DNA of 64,000 bases from Xanthostigma xanthostigma. Its lineage: Eukaryota > Arthropoda > Insecta > Raphidioptera > Raphidiidae. Shown one piece after another: positions 32,001-43,200 of the stretch (its first letter is position 1; the number at the start of each line of letters is the position of its first letter). The stretch lies in the NCBI GenBank assembly GCA_963575645.1, contig OY754465.1, forward strand, positions 53,219,901 to 53,283,900, given 5' to 3'. The notes under the pieces were generated by a model. That model made no database searches and was not told where the DNA came from. It was given only the letters and a program-made list of their open reading frames with translations. Made by a program: the position numbers and the translations under genes.

Positions 32001-35000
32001 TCCAGAATTAGGCTTTTGAAAAAAAAAAATTATCGATTTCTTTATTGTATTTTAAAACTTTATTATAAATAATATTGATAATCGATGCGAAAAACTTTCA
32101 AAAAACTTTTTTTAAATTAATTATAAGCAATTTAAAATTGATAAAATATAAAAAAAAATCACGTGACATGCAAACGCACTAAAATTGTTTTTGACAATAG
32201 TGACGTCATATTGTTAAAATGTATATGTACACAGTATACTCTATCAATGGCTTCTACATGTGTATTGACTAAAACTATCCTAAATTTAGTATAAAAAAAT
32301 ATTGTTGACAAGTAATTCTATTTAATAATGTGTGGCAAAGCTTTTATTAAAGCCAATTCTGCTAATATACTTACTGTAGATATTATTTATGATCACAGAT
32401 TTTCTAAAAAATGATACATATTCGTACACCTTTGTACAAAGCAAGCACGATGACATTTAAGATTCGACATTTTTTATAAATTTCTTAATATATTGACTGT
32501 ATTCAATCAATGAGAGGTTAAAAGTGTTAAAACACTGTGTCAATTGCATATGATGATAATAGAAATAAACATTATGACGTCACATTATGTTCGGGAAATG
32601 TCGGTGCGTTCTCGGAACTGGGTACAAAAAATTATTTTTAATTTGATATAACTTCTGAATTATAACGAAAATAAAAAAAAGAAAAGTAGTTTTGTTATAA
32701 AACTTCTATACGATCTTTCCATTTATGACAAAAAAATTTCATTCAAAAGCCCAATTATTGAGGAAAACCATAACAAAACTCGACAAAAGGATCGGTACAG
32801 GAATCAGTTTCTCGATGAGTGGCAATAAGAAAAAGTTCTAGCCGCAACTGTTCCCGCCGGGATTCGAACCCAGCACCTTCCGAAATGGGAGTCCAGAGCT
32901 CTTACCACTACGCCATACTGTTCGATAATAATATATATTAAACATAATCATTTATATTACTAAATTGCCCGATTTATCAATAAATAATAGCGATCTGAGG
33001 TTTTCATAATTTTATTACAATGTAAAAATAATTTGAAAAATAAATTATTTGCATTTGCTATGTTCCAGCCATATGCAGTAGCTAAAACGAAACTGTTTTG
33101 TATAGGTTTTGTACGCATGCGTCGACTTCTCAGTTTTGTGGCTTAAAGGATAGTACTAGAACCGTTCTAATCACCACGTTTTAGCTACTATGACGATAAG
33201 ATTACCGTTCGCAGAGAGGTTGGAACAGAGCTATTATTATCTAATTTTTTCTTTTGCATTCGCGGTACTTACGTTCGTTGCAAGCCTACTTTTTAATATT
33301 ACCTGACATAAACTTCGACATCGACTGCTTTATCGACCGTGAAACTGCTTTGAACAAAGTTCGCTTTGATATGTAGGCAAGATGAAATGTTGTTCATATC
33401 GATTTCCTGTGACGCGTTACTGATTTTCACGATAGTACTTTTCCAGAGTTGTGTCGCTTGTACTGATGAATTCGCAGGAATGTCTGGTTCAGGGTTCGGA
33501 ATCGTTTTCTGAAATAAGACATTGAAAATAATGAATACCGTGTGGGCTCCACAAACAATTTCCTATAAGTTACCCAATATCAATAACCTTTTCATAATTC
33601 ATAGTTGAAATTTTTTTTTGTGCGCATGTCTCATATTCCGCCATATTTTTCGGGCACTTTTCAATTTGACAGGTGAAAAGTGAATGATTTTGAAAAAAGT
33701 AAATAGTAATCAAAATAAAAATATTATTTAAAGAAGTGATGCAATACCGTAGAAAAATATTTCAATACTTTTGAAGATAAATTAATATATGCAGTATTGT
33801 GGACAAAAATATTAGTTTAATTTAATGTACGACGTTTCGTCTATAGATTTAGACTTTTTACATTAAATAAAACTAATATTTTGTCCACAATCCTGCGAAT
33901 TTTCTTATTATTATTATCACAATAGACTCGATATCTAATATAAATTTGAAGATATTTTTTTGAGAATCAATGACTTATGACAGGTAAGGCTGTAACCTTT
34001 CAAACACTTTTCGTTAGTCTTTGCGTCAAAAAGTGCCCAAAAATTCTAAATCATAAGCATCGCGGGCGACGCTATACACAGTAAACTTCGGCTGTAGCGT
34101 CGTGTGTAACTAACCTGTAGAACTTTATTCAAATTATTATGTATTCTGTTTTTCTCCTCGGAAGATATCGGTATAGTGTCGGACAAGGTTTCGATCGAAA
34201 TTTGGATATAGTCTTGTATGTTAGCTGTAATATACGCACAGCAGAGTGCCTTTTTTAGTAACACAGCTAAAACGGTCCACCATTTTTCTGTACGATAGTC
34301 CCAAAGCATGTGGCTTAGTAAACTGGAATTTAACAAATATTAAATTGGAACAGAGCTTTTATGTATAATGCATTATATCTATCAATACTATTTAATAGAG
34401 TTGTTCAGAAACTTATCATTAGATGGCGCAAGATACCCACAGTACCATATGTGAATTATTATATGTGTGCAAAAAATGTAAATACTGTTTTAAAGAAAAT
34501 GATTAGAATGATGCACGATAGTGTTTTGTTATTTATTTATTATTTTCTTTTAATAACGAAGAAACTATAATGAACTAAAAATGATTAAAGTGCTCACGTT
34601 AAAGCTTTTCCATAATCTCCGGAGTTATAATATTCTTCAGCCATTTGTACTGCAAGATGTCTTCGCATTCTTGGACAACGGTACGTTTTAAACTGAGATA
34701 TTGCATTTCCGTACAGACTGATTATCATAACCTTAAAAAAATATCATTAGTATTAATAATCAATGAAAGCAAACGGCAAAGTACCAGATAATAATCAAGT
34801 CCTCGAAGCATCCCTAATAATTTCGTCAGCAGTTTGCTTTGAAATTCATAAATGCCGTGAACGGTAATAAAACCGTACACAGTCTTGTCACTGCGCAAGA
34901 CTAATTTGCGCACTAGCTCAAAAATCGATACTGCGCAAGACAGTCTTGCGCAGTATCACGACTGTGTACGGTTTTATTACTGTTCGCGGCTGCTTGGAAC

Positions 35001-38000
35001 GAACTTAATAATATTTCTTGACGTAAATATAGGTTAAAAAGAAGTACCGAATGATTGACAGTGTGTCTCTCTTTCCATTGAAGAGCCTGAATGGCCGCCT
35101 TTTCCAAAGCCGGATCTGGTGGTTCGGCACTGAGTCTTCCGGGTCGCCAAGGTCTTTGACCGTAATGTTCCAATTTTAAAGCACCTTCCAACGGGTCTGG
35201 CGATGGATACATTAACTTGTCCTAAAAAGTTTAATTAATTTCATAATCGATGTAAACAGTTTTTTTGAATCCGATACGTAAAACGTAAATCTCCATTATA
35301 AATAAGAAGACGTGAGCTCAAAATGGGGGGGCAGGGTCTGGCAAAATCTCACCAAATCTCATTTAAAGGTTGGAGGGAGGGGGGGGGGCAATTCAGAGAA
35401 TATACATTATTCAAGTCTGAAAAAATTGGTCGATAATTTTATTTATTTGAATATACATTATTATAACAGATAGCATTTTGTATCATTTTTCTCCTCTTAT
35501 TTCACAGAGAAAATGCAGTACATAGAAGATATCAAGACGTGAATTTTATCTCATCTATACTAATATATAAAGCTGAAGAGTTTGTTTGTTTGAACGCGCT
35601 AATCTCAGGAACTACTGGTTCAATTTGAATATTTTTTTTTTGTTGGATAGCCCATTTACCGAGGAAGGCTATAGGCTATATAATATTACGCTACGACCAT
35701 TAGGAGCGGAGCTTTAATGAAAAATGTCGCAAAAAGTATCTCAAAAATAAGCTTCTATTCATGTGAAATGCACTAACTAGATATACTCATATTAGTGATG
35801 AAAGAACACAACCTCAGGTAGATCAATCGGTAGCGCATGCGACTGTCAATATCAGAGTCGTGGGTTCAAGCCCCACGTTGCGTTGGGTGAATATATTTTC
35901 ATTTTTTTTTTTTTATTTTTTACATTGCTTTCTTCTAAGGCTTACATTTAAATTTATTTAATTCATTTAAAAAAAAATTATTAGTTAAAAAAAGTTTAAA
36001 TACTGCTCTCTATCGACAAAAACTTTTGAACGGTAACTCCGATCATCATGAAATTTGGACACAACATTCATCTCGGTAAACTAAGATGAATGTGTGTACT
36101 CATGTCCCTTCCTTCTCCATTCATTCTTTTGCACCCGGGTGAAACTGGGCGGGACCGCTAGTAGATCATAAAACTGGACTGAGAACGCCGCATTGAAAAG
36201 TGGTCTACAAGAGCGAGAGAGATGGAACGTGTGGCGGCCAGTTCATATCCCTTTTCCAAATAGAGCCGCTGTATAGAAGTTGACCGTCACACGCTCTATC
36301 TCTCTTGCATTTTGAATGACCACGATTGATACGTTGTTCAGTCGTCAATATCTATGCTTTATTACTTACTGAACACAATTCATGACAGGCTTGTTTTCGC
36401 AAAGTAGCATGGAATGCAGCTTGTTCATAATAAAAACCAGGATGCAAAGTCTGGACAGCCGGTGAGCAACCTAAGCGAATTGCTTCGTCGAACAAATCAC
36501 CGAAGATACTAAACCTATAAATATTAAAATCATTACTTATCTATATAAAATTATAATAATTAGACAGATTCAACGACAACTAGTTATTTTATCGCTAATA
36601 AAAACAGCGATAAATCAGCCGGCAGCTTACAAAAATGGCCGCTGCACACAAGTCTGGTTTTGCTGCTAGATTTCTTGCTAGATTTGACAAAACCTGTTTT
36701 CAAGCGCTAGTTTTCGTGATAGCTATTATGTGTTCTATTCACACGACGCATGCTTGCTTTGTAGATAGATTTGGTGCTCGCGCAGTGATAGAATGTTAAC
36801 AAACGTGGACGTTTATTGTCTCTGAACAGAACACACACTATGAAGCAGTTTATGGACGTTTGTCCTTGTCGTCCACGTGACAAGATGCTGTTTTCTGATT
36901 GGTTCTTGTTCAAAACAAGCAGACAAACAGGCAAGAAAAATAGCTCTAATTCTAATTTTTAAATCTGTCTTTTGACATCGCAGGCGAGCCTGCAGTAACG
37001 TCAATTCCAACTTCGAAGCTGAGCGCAAAGACTAATAAGAAACGGTTACTTACTGGTGTGCTATCCATGCATGATGTTCAAAAACCAATTCTCTGAAACC
37101 AGTTCGCGCTTTATATCGTTCTATGTGGGTTCTGAATTGTGATATCGCTTCTTTCGGAACGCTCATACCAAATAATACTTTGCATATTTTATAGTTTATA
37201 AATCCCGCTACGGTGCGAATCTCTAACGCGTTCGTATCGACCATTCTAACCTCTTGCAAGTTGTTGTAAGCGTTCTGATAATGTCTGAAATTAAAATATG
37301 CATATCAAGTATGGGACACTACTTCAAAGTAAAAGAATAAAGTTTTATCTAAAGATATATCTATACTAATATATAAAGTTGAAGAGTTTTTTGTTTGATT
37401 GAACGCACTAATCTCAGGAACTACTGATTATAATTGAAATTTTTTTTGTTGGATAGCCCATTTATCGAGGAAGGCTATAGGCTACATAATATCACGTTAC
37501 GACCAATAGGAGCGGAGCATCAATGAAAAATGTTGCAAAATATATTAAAATTCTACTATTTCTCGATTGATACAGGCCATGGACTATTGTGTTATGAGAA
37601 AGATACGATGATCAGTACATTAATTTAGCTATTTAGCTCGCTATACATTTCTGTTCACTTCTCATCTCCCTTTTTCCATAGCGTAATAATATACAGTGCA
37701 ACTTCTTTAATTTGAAGTCGAAGAGACTGGCCCAAAACTTTGAATTATCGAATGGGTGCTAGATAGAGGGAGGGCGAAGACGAAAGGAAGAAAAAATATT
37801 TTCTTTCTCACTTTTCACAGACTTAGAACTGTCTAAAAATATATATATAAAAAAATTTTAACATTTCAGATAACTCGAAGGAAATTTAATCGTCTACTGC
37901 AACAAAATTATTTCAATTGTTTTATGACTTTCAGATATAAACGTTATGCTTACTTATTGGCTGTGTGATTATCCTGCTTCAATTCATTTAAAAAGGCAAT

Positions 38001-39183
38001 TTTAAATTGATGTCTCACAAATAAATACTGATGAGTGGTTTTGTTCAAATGCTCTTTGTGAGATTTTATATTTCTCATTTCGAACTGATAAAATCCTTGC
38101 GCCAAATCGTAAAAAGCGTTCTCTAATCTCGCTGCATAGCTAAAAGAAACAAATGATTTGTTAACACAATATCTTCTAAGTCGACACACTTCTGAACTTT
38201 ATAGCTTTCAAATGTCACACCATCGCTCCTTCGCGGCATAGCCTATCCCTTTAAACTAAATTATATTTTTCATTTTAAAAATATAAAAAAAGTACGAAAC
38301 ATTATTCAACAAAAAATAGCAGCCGTGGTAAATTAATTTCTTGAGAAATATTATTATTATATCTTATAAAAACCCTTTTGAATATTAAAGCGTCAGAGAC
38401 CCCCACCAAAATTTCTACAAGCTCAATTTGTATCAACCATGCCATACTGAAGTTTCTAGTTTTCAATAAAGAATTGTTATATTATGATATACCCGTGTAA
38501 ATGATCTCCATGAGGCAAAACAAATAGATGTTTAGTGTTCAAATCGCAGCTAGCACAAAGAGAATTGGCTCGTTCAGCTGCCAATAAATCTTCGCTCGCA
38601 GGTAACGGAGCTGTCTGCTGAATTAAAACAACTATAATACGAGTACTACGTCCTTCTAAAGCAGCCCTAAAAAACAATCATACACTGTTGTGAAATGTAA
38701 CTTAAAAACATATTTAACTAACAAACGATTGAATACTGAAGTGTTTTTCGATCTACTTTAGTTTCCAATATTCATGTTTATTTCATAAAAATATGGTTAC
38801 CTCATCGACTGAACTCTGGAAGAACATTCGATTAATTTTTCGTTCCACTGTAAATCGTTCCAATCGAGGTCATAAAACAAAACCATAACTGCCGGGATTT
38901 CGTTTAAATACTTGTTCATCCAGTTCCTTTTTAAAATGCCCTTCGGTATGTACCATTCGTAGGAATTTCTCTTCGGTTTAACGACAGGAAATAAATGAGC
39001 GCTACTTATCAACTTGAATTGTATCGGAGCGCGATCTGAACGTCTATTACTACTAAATGCATCCCAAATGGTTTTATGAACGGCATTATTTAAGGTATCA
39101 AGTCCAGTTGCTGTAATTAAAGCTAGTGGTTTCGCACACAGTTCCTGAGGTAAATCGAACATATCAACCTGTTGTGACTGCAT
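26043..39183 (-). CDS. TRAPPC11: TRAPPC11 (gryzun / foie gras), TRAPP III complex subunit
   Basis: Scaffold subunit of TRAPP III, which activates Rab1 in ER-Golgi traffic and autophagy. Sixteen coding exons: 38801-39183, 38493-38666, 37954-38139, 37054-37284, 36370-36514, 35048-35221, 34598-34731, 34115-34322, 33303-33508, 31644-31824, 30478-30826, 29569-29936, 29077-29234, 28401-28620, 26233-26430, 26043-26159. All have GT/AG ends, every phase agrees, and the sum is 1143 codons plus stop; the human protein is about 1133. The N terminus ([43 protein letters not shown]) and foie-gras region ([32 protein letters not shown]) match closely. The C-terminal gryzun region ends [13 protein letters not shown] then [21 protein letters not shown] is at 39183 (the two codons before it lack an ATG). 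Intron 14 contains the antisense CNTD1-like gene. Introns carry several MITEs and a Helitron. Confidence 0.97.
26920..28395 (+). CDS. CNTD1: CNTD1-like cyclin-fold protein with N-terminal tandem repeats
   Basis: An unbroken 491-codon frame, entirely inside intron 14 of TRAPPC11 and on the other strand. The C-terminal half (about residue 245 to the end) has a cyclin fold: [13 protein letters not shown] (about 292-304), [30 protein letters not shown] (about 356-372) and [16 protein letters not shown]. The order and wording resemble CNTD1, which promotes meiotic crossovers (COSA-1 in nematodes). No CDK-binding MRAIL motif is seen. The N terminus has four repeats beginning at residues 2, 21, 41 and 61 (FPFxxxFK, period 19-20), unknown to me in CNTD1, followed by a polar linker; vertebrate CNTD1 is only about 330 residues. 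An in-frame TAG lies 9 nt before the ATG. That AG also resembles a splice acceptor (T-rich tract, then TAG), so a 5' intron is possible. No introns interrupt the frame, which allows a retrogene or intron-loss origin. Confidence 0.8.
   Translation: MFPFSDVFKGSTADKTKNRNFPFLDTFKGANVYNTNAAEVFPFLETFKKASADKTKARGTFPFLETFRESNSDGKEQSPFFGKRKRIISEKNRQAESYMQANPTDFFPEHGINIFEKPKQLPTIYDQNENETLNNCSLFGTMAFRNLVIREPYVFNTSQQNIFCESQQNKNEMFKTEQNASDFSATYLPIPKVDKFHNSVTSDFQNLSLDRKRRKICASPKLLLNKKQNTSNTINVKLSKCLIPNYEKNWIRQMLQSRHKNSILFLSDKTQPLIVFIKKYCNLLGLNIHYYFMSLEILDRYLLKTLAQKPTKKSKISSVTLVTIIELAFKIDGTIEEGKVKDIPWFKIRDVPPLTEIRLEEIRILKYLNFELPHISLLNNIQTLAYTCAKKFDITSKYHEMMNEIATLTVIVFHEIKNDIIQLFLNKQYADALINDRLYLIAGIITVSFIQTTDEKHSIIKVLQYLTQLTEIPSFDILLLAKIIIKVIKSN
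28395..28401 (-). promoter_or_regulatory. TRAPPC11 intron 14 splice donor touching the CNTD1-like stop codon
   Basis: The minus-strand donor is CAG|GTAAGC with the intron starting at 28,400; the last base of GTAAGC (28,395) is also the last base of the plus-strand TAG stop. The 3' UTR of the nested gene must therefore run antisense through exon 14 of TRAPPC11. The first AATAAA on the plus strand is at about 28,930. Confidence 0.85.
29396..29512. mobile_element. Family C MITE, copy 3
   Basis: GCTCTGTTCCAACCTCTCTG at left and GTTGGAACAGAGC at right, 117 bp, in TRAPPC11 intron 12, flanked by TTA and TAA. Confidence 0.85.
30002..30460. mobile_element. Inverted-repeat element in TRAPPC11 intron 11
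   Basis: ACACCTATCCCCCGATTTAC at left mirrors GTAAATCGGGGGATGGGTGT at right, with further CCGTGTAAATCGAAA units inside. The 67-codon frame in its middle is not conserved with anything known to me. Ends about 18 bp before the splice donor of exon 11. Confidence 0.75.
30830..31640. other. TRAPPC11 intron 10, no element recognised
   Basis: Very AT-rich intron of about 0.8 kb. No frame, hairpin family or RNA gene noticed. Confidence 0.5.
32846..32920 (-). pseudogene. tRNA-like sequence (SINE head or pseudogene)
   Basis: On the minus strand: A box TGGCGTAGTGGTAAGAGC, an anticodon arm with 7-nt loop CTCCCAT (CCC, glycine-like), and a B box GGGTTCGAATCCC with a paired T stem. The acceptor ends do not pair, so a working tRNA is unlikely. 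Confidence 0.5.
33058..33232. mobile_element. Family C MITE, copy 4
   Basis: Degenerate left arm (TGTTCCAGCC) and good right arm (GTTCGCAGAGAGGTTGGAAC, then AGAGC). In TRAPPC11 intron 9, 71 bp from exon 9. Confidence 0.75.
33797..33894. mobile_element. Small fold-back repeat
   Basis: ATTGTGGACAAAAATATTAG at left mirrors CTAATATTTTGTCCACAAT at right; the loop has ACGTTTCGTCTATAGATTTA. The same loop block occurs at 62,150 and a related one at 61,180. In TRAPPC11 intron 8. Confidence 0.7.
34852..35007. mobile_element. Divergent family C-like fold-back MITE
   Basis: GTGAACGGTAATAAAACCGT at left mirrors ACGGTTTTATTACTGTTCGC at right, around repeated ACTGCGCAAGAC blocks. It sits in TRAPPC11 intron 6; the 62-codon frame across it is not an exon. 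Confidence 0.7.
35554..36161 (+). mobile_element. Helitron-like non-autonomous element
   Basis: Starts TCTATACTAATATATAAAGC, ends CACCCGGGTGAAACTGGGCG then GGACCGCTAG. This is the 5' TC to 3' CTAG arrangement of Helitrons, with a short CCCGGGTG palindrome near the end. No Rep/helicase frame. It holds a tRNA-Lys-like segment in the middle. In TRAPPC11 intron 5. Confidence 0.75.
35811..35886 (+). pseudogene. tRNA-Lys-derived sequence inside the Helitron
   Basis: Resembles eukaryotic tRNA-Lys through the D arm (ATCAATCGGTAGCGCATG) and T arm (GTCGTGGGTTCAAGCCCCAC, then GTTG). The anticodon stem is mispaired and the Lys anticodon position reads GTC, and the 5' acceptor strand has decayed. It is a captured tRNA pseudogene or SINE piece. 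Confidence 0.65.
36637..37017. mobile_element. Family A MITE in TRAPPC11 intron 4
   Basis: Left end GGCCGCTGCACACAAGTCTG; interior matches the other copies (GTTTGT-CGTCCACGTGAC, CGAGCCTGCAGTAACGTCA). It stops at about 37,017, 37 bp from exon 4, without its right terminal repeat. Confidence 0.75.
37360..37545 (+). mobile_element. Helitron-like 5' fragment in TRAPPC11 intron 3
   Basis: TCTATACTAATATATAAAG, then AACGCACTAATCTCAGGAAC and GTTGGATAGCCCATTTATCG as in the full copy. 3' end absent. Confidence 0.6.
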
Positions 39184-40268
39184 TTTCACTAATTATTTTT
39201 CACAAATATACCATCGTATTTAATTTCCACTTAATTTGTAATCACATTCGCCGTTTTTATGATAAGATAAACAAAAATCTACTTCGTTGCAAAAGTAATT
39301 ACACATAAACGTCAAAACTAGTTATTGACATTTCTAACGTCTAACCATGGAGGTTACAATTGCTTCCATATCCAGGGGCGTATTAAGATATTTTCCTTAA
39401 AATAATATTTTCTCATCCATCGTGTTACTTTCCCCAATTCTTATTTCAAACTTCCTTCCGCTCCTTAAACTATCGGCGGCGAGGTGGCCGACCGGTTGCA
39501 ATTGTAATTACAAACCATTTCATTAATTGCAGTACTAAATTATACCCGAGTTTAAAGCCAGCTTTCTGTTTCACATACATCTAAAGAGCATGTGTTTCTT
39601 TTCAATTTCCTAGCTTTTCTTATTTTCTCATTTTTCTTGCCGCCCTCAGCAATAGCCCTTTAAATATACCCGCCTATATACCATCCTTTAATCTTCTTTT
39701 TTGAGTTAATAAATACATTACATTTATATGGACTTTACATGAGCCATGAGATCAAGGGTTATAAGGGGGGTATGTTAATAAGTGAGAGAACCAGAGCTAT
39801 GTCTGTAATGCAGACGCGGTCGCGCGGGCTTATACGCGCAAACGGACATGATAACTACTTTAATAGAGCGGCAAAAGCAATGTCACAATAATTGTTAAGC
39901 ATACCCGTCTCACGCATAAAACCTCACACTCTATAGCACGACAGCTATCTTAAAATTTATGCTGTGAAAGTATAATCTATTAAAAATTACCTTACCTTAA
40001 AAAAATTTGTATCTTAATTTTCTTTTTAAATACAATAATATAATATTATATACAGAAGTATTTTATATACATAATAATTAACAAAAAATAACAATTTTTT
40101 TAACAAGCGGTAATAATAAACTAATGATATATAATCCGTACATATCTAACTGACTGATTCTTGGAATTGTTCGAATATTAGCTATCTCGTTCTTTTAACC
40201 ATTGGCCGTTAATTTTAAACGTGGTTTAAAAAACTGAACCGGCGATTAAAATTTGGATGTCTCACAAT
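39184..40268. other. Intergenic region DEPDC5 / TRAPPC11
   Basis: 1.1 kb between the DEPDC5 stop and the TRAPPC11 start, both on the minus strand. It must hold the DEPDC5 3' UTR and the TRAPPC11 promoter. A CG-rich patch (ACGCGGTCGCGCGGGC, about 39,813) stands out. No standard AATAAA was found for DEPDC5; a TATAAA variant lies near 40,063. Confidence 0.55.
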
Positions 40269-43200
40269 TCAAAGAGATGCATACTCCTTTAATTCCCAGC
40301 ATCGATCCCAATAAGCGCGCAATCTCCCATCTACGTTACTACAGAACTCTCGAAAGTCCCGTAACATATGTGTTTGAAACGCATCGTCTCCGGCCGCGGG
40401 CGTCGAACTAGGTCTCCAACGTTTCGACAACATGTGATTCCATGACCACAAAAAACCCATCTAGAAAAAAAAACGAGTAGATTAAATTATTTGTACTGAG
40501 CTGTTTAGAGCGCCGCACCGATCAATAAAACAATAATTCGTTTTTACGAAAATTTTGTATGTAACAATCTGTTTAAACTATTTTTTTGCACATCCCCCAT
40601 AAAACAGCTGCTTTACATATCTGTATAGGTGTTGTGAAATATTACATTTAACACTAGTGGTGTAAAGTCGCGTAAAATAAATGTAGATCTGTTCCAACCT
40701 CTCTAAGAACGATAACAGAACCGTCACAGTCGCGCGCAGTAGCTAAAACGTGTTCCAAAACCGAAAACAAGTTTCGTTTTAGCTACTGCGCATGACAGTG
40801 ACGGTTCTGTTACCAATCTCAGAGAGATTGGAACAGAGCTACTATAATTACTATAAACCTGGCAGCCAATCTTAAATAGATAAAATAACCACGGCTTACT
40901 CTTTTGCTGCTGCCGTAATTATCCTTATTTTTGCCGCTCACGTGTCTGGTTATATAAGCGTGATGTGGACTCGGAAGCGTATCGTGGTGCATAGGATAAC
41001 GCACTCCGGCTCTACGTTGATTTACGGACGCGAGACGCTGCCTGGCAGGCCGTACAGCCGGCGGCGACGGTATCAATATAAACATGTTCCCCGAGTAGTG
41101 TACGTATTGATGATCGTGCACAGTCATTGCGTCCGTAGTGCTGTTATCGGTACCGGTGCCGACTTCGACTGAGCACGGCATGAACCCAAAACGAGCAACG
41201 ATCGATTCTTGAAAAAGAAACAATCTGTCTGCCCATGTTTCTTCCTTAAATTCTATGACAGACAAATACAATGGTTTAAGAATAAAACGTAGAGAAATAA
41301 AGCATGTACAAAAATTTATCGAGCAGAATTTGTTGGGAAGAATAATGCAAATTATTAATTTTTTCAAATATTATTAATTAACCCATTAGCAAGCAATAAA
41401 TAAAATTATCGACCAATTTTTCAGACAATATATTAACAAAAAATATAATTAATACATTAACGTTTCGATCCGGATTTGGATCTTCTTCAGAACGTTAATG
41501 TATTAATTATATTTTTTGTTAATATATTGTCTGAAAAATTGGTCGATAATTTTATTTATTGAAGAGTTCTAATCAGACGTTAATCAAAGATTTGGATTAA
41601 CCCATTAGCATCCTATATTAAATCCCAAAGACAAGAGTCAGGTCAATCAACATATTAAAAAAAAAATAGTATATTACATCACAAGGGCCGACAGTTGAAT
41701 TTTCGCCGAGGGCATCATGACACGCAGGGCCGAGATTTCAACTTTTGGCCCGTGTGGTGTATACGATTTTTCTTCATATCCGCTCGAAAGTACGTACTTT
41801 CGTCAGCAGGGACGAGAGATTGACATTTACTCCCGGGAGGAAAAAATTTCTCATGCGTATTTATACTCGTAACTGGGGACTATTTATTCTGTCGCTATGA
41901 CAACTTGTTTACCGAGCTGTCAGTACTGTTGCTACCTCTAACCTTAAAAATATTTATTAATGTTAAATATTTATTAATGTTGTTTTGTCGTCAGTTAATA
42001 TAATATTAAAGTATAATGTTGTTTTGTCGTCAGTTAATATATTAAAGTATTTTTAAAGTCAATTCAATAACCTATTAGTAAAAATGAACATTACGTTGAC
42101 AGAATAAATAGTCCCTAGTTACGAGTATAAATACGCATGAGAAATTATTTCCTCTCGCCGTTACAGAGGGAGTAAATGTCAAACTTTCGTCCCTGCTATA
42201 AGGGACGAAAGTACGTACTTTCGATCGAGGTATGAAGAAAATTATATTAATAATTACCTTCAAACAAATATGTCCTATTTTTCATAAGGCATTCGATATC
42301 TAGAGGTATAAATATTGGTCCCCTGAGGGGATCAGACTTTTGTGCGAAAGGCAAAGCGAGTAAATCAGCAGGTATTGGTATCATCTGCAGTCCGCAAATC
42401 TGTGCTTTCCGCTGCCAGTTGAAAATTAACTCCGACACAATAGCAGCCGACGAAGCAACCCACTGAACGACCAGTTCGTACGCTTGATCAGGTCGGTAGA
42501 CTGTCTGGTATCTGGCGTGGCCCCATTCCACTCGATCACTTTTCTGCGTTACGTCCGTTTCTAAATGCGTGTGTTTGTACAGAGGTGCTAGAATAATAAA
42601 TTTAAAAGAAATATATAACTGAATTTTACATTTATTACTTGACGATTTTCAGTTAGCTGATACTTTTAAATTAAATTCTCAATAGAACTTCGCACAAGGT
42701 AGATTTTTGTTACGCTGTGTTTTTCGAAATTTATACTTCCCCTTAGACGTTTTACGTCATCACTCTACAGTTCGAGCATGCGCACTTATGAACATGCGCG
42801 TCTTAGTTGTTTTGATAGGAGTGGGGAAGCGTTGAAAGAAGAAAAATTATCCAGGCCAGATATTATAACTTTAGATATCAGTAAACCTTAAGTGAGCATA
42901 TAGGCTGTGTGTACAAAACCTACTAGCGCAGCTAGTGGGTAATAGAGAATTATTTAACTCACTTTTTATGGAAATCGCGACATGTTTCTATAGTGATACG
43001 TCAAAAACTTTAATTGGCCGATGAGTCAAAAAAAATGTAATAAGGAAAACTGCTGTTAATTTTATACACAATAAAATTCAGATTGTAAACCATTACATAA
43101 ATAGCATAACATAAAAGGTACGTAAGAATTATTTATCTATCAATTGTGACGTAAAATATATAAATAATTAATTTATTTACACTGACAGCGTAACGTCAAA

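Larger units (their letters stand above)
31825..33302. other. TRAPPC11 intron 9
   Basis: About 1.5 kb, AT-rich. Holds a tRNA-like fragment (32,846-32,920) and a family C MITE (33,058-33,232); otherwise nothing recognised. Confidence 0.6.

Noticed and set aside
32846..32920. Functional tRNA-Gly(CCC) gene
   Set aside because: A and B boxes and a T stem are present but the acceptor stem cannot pair.
34725..34913. 62-codon minus-strand frame between TRAPPC11 exons 6 and 7
   Set aside because: It begins in a fold-back MITE and reads through intron sequence; exon 7 uses another frame starting at 34,731.
40942..41172. 76-codon plus-strand frame
   Set aside because: It is the antisense shadow of DEPDC5 exon 40,900-41,252.
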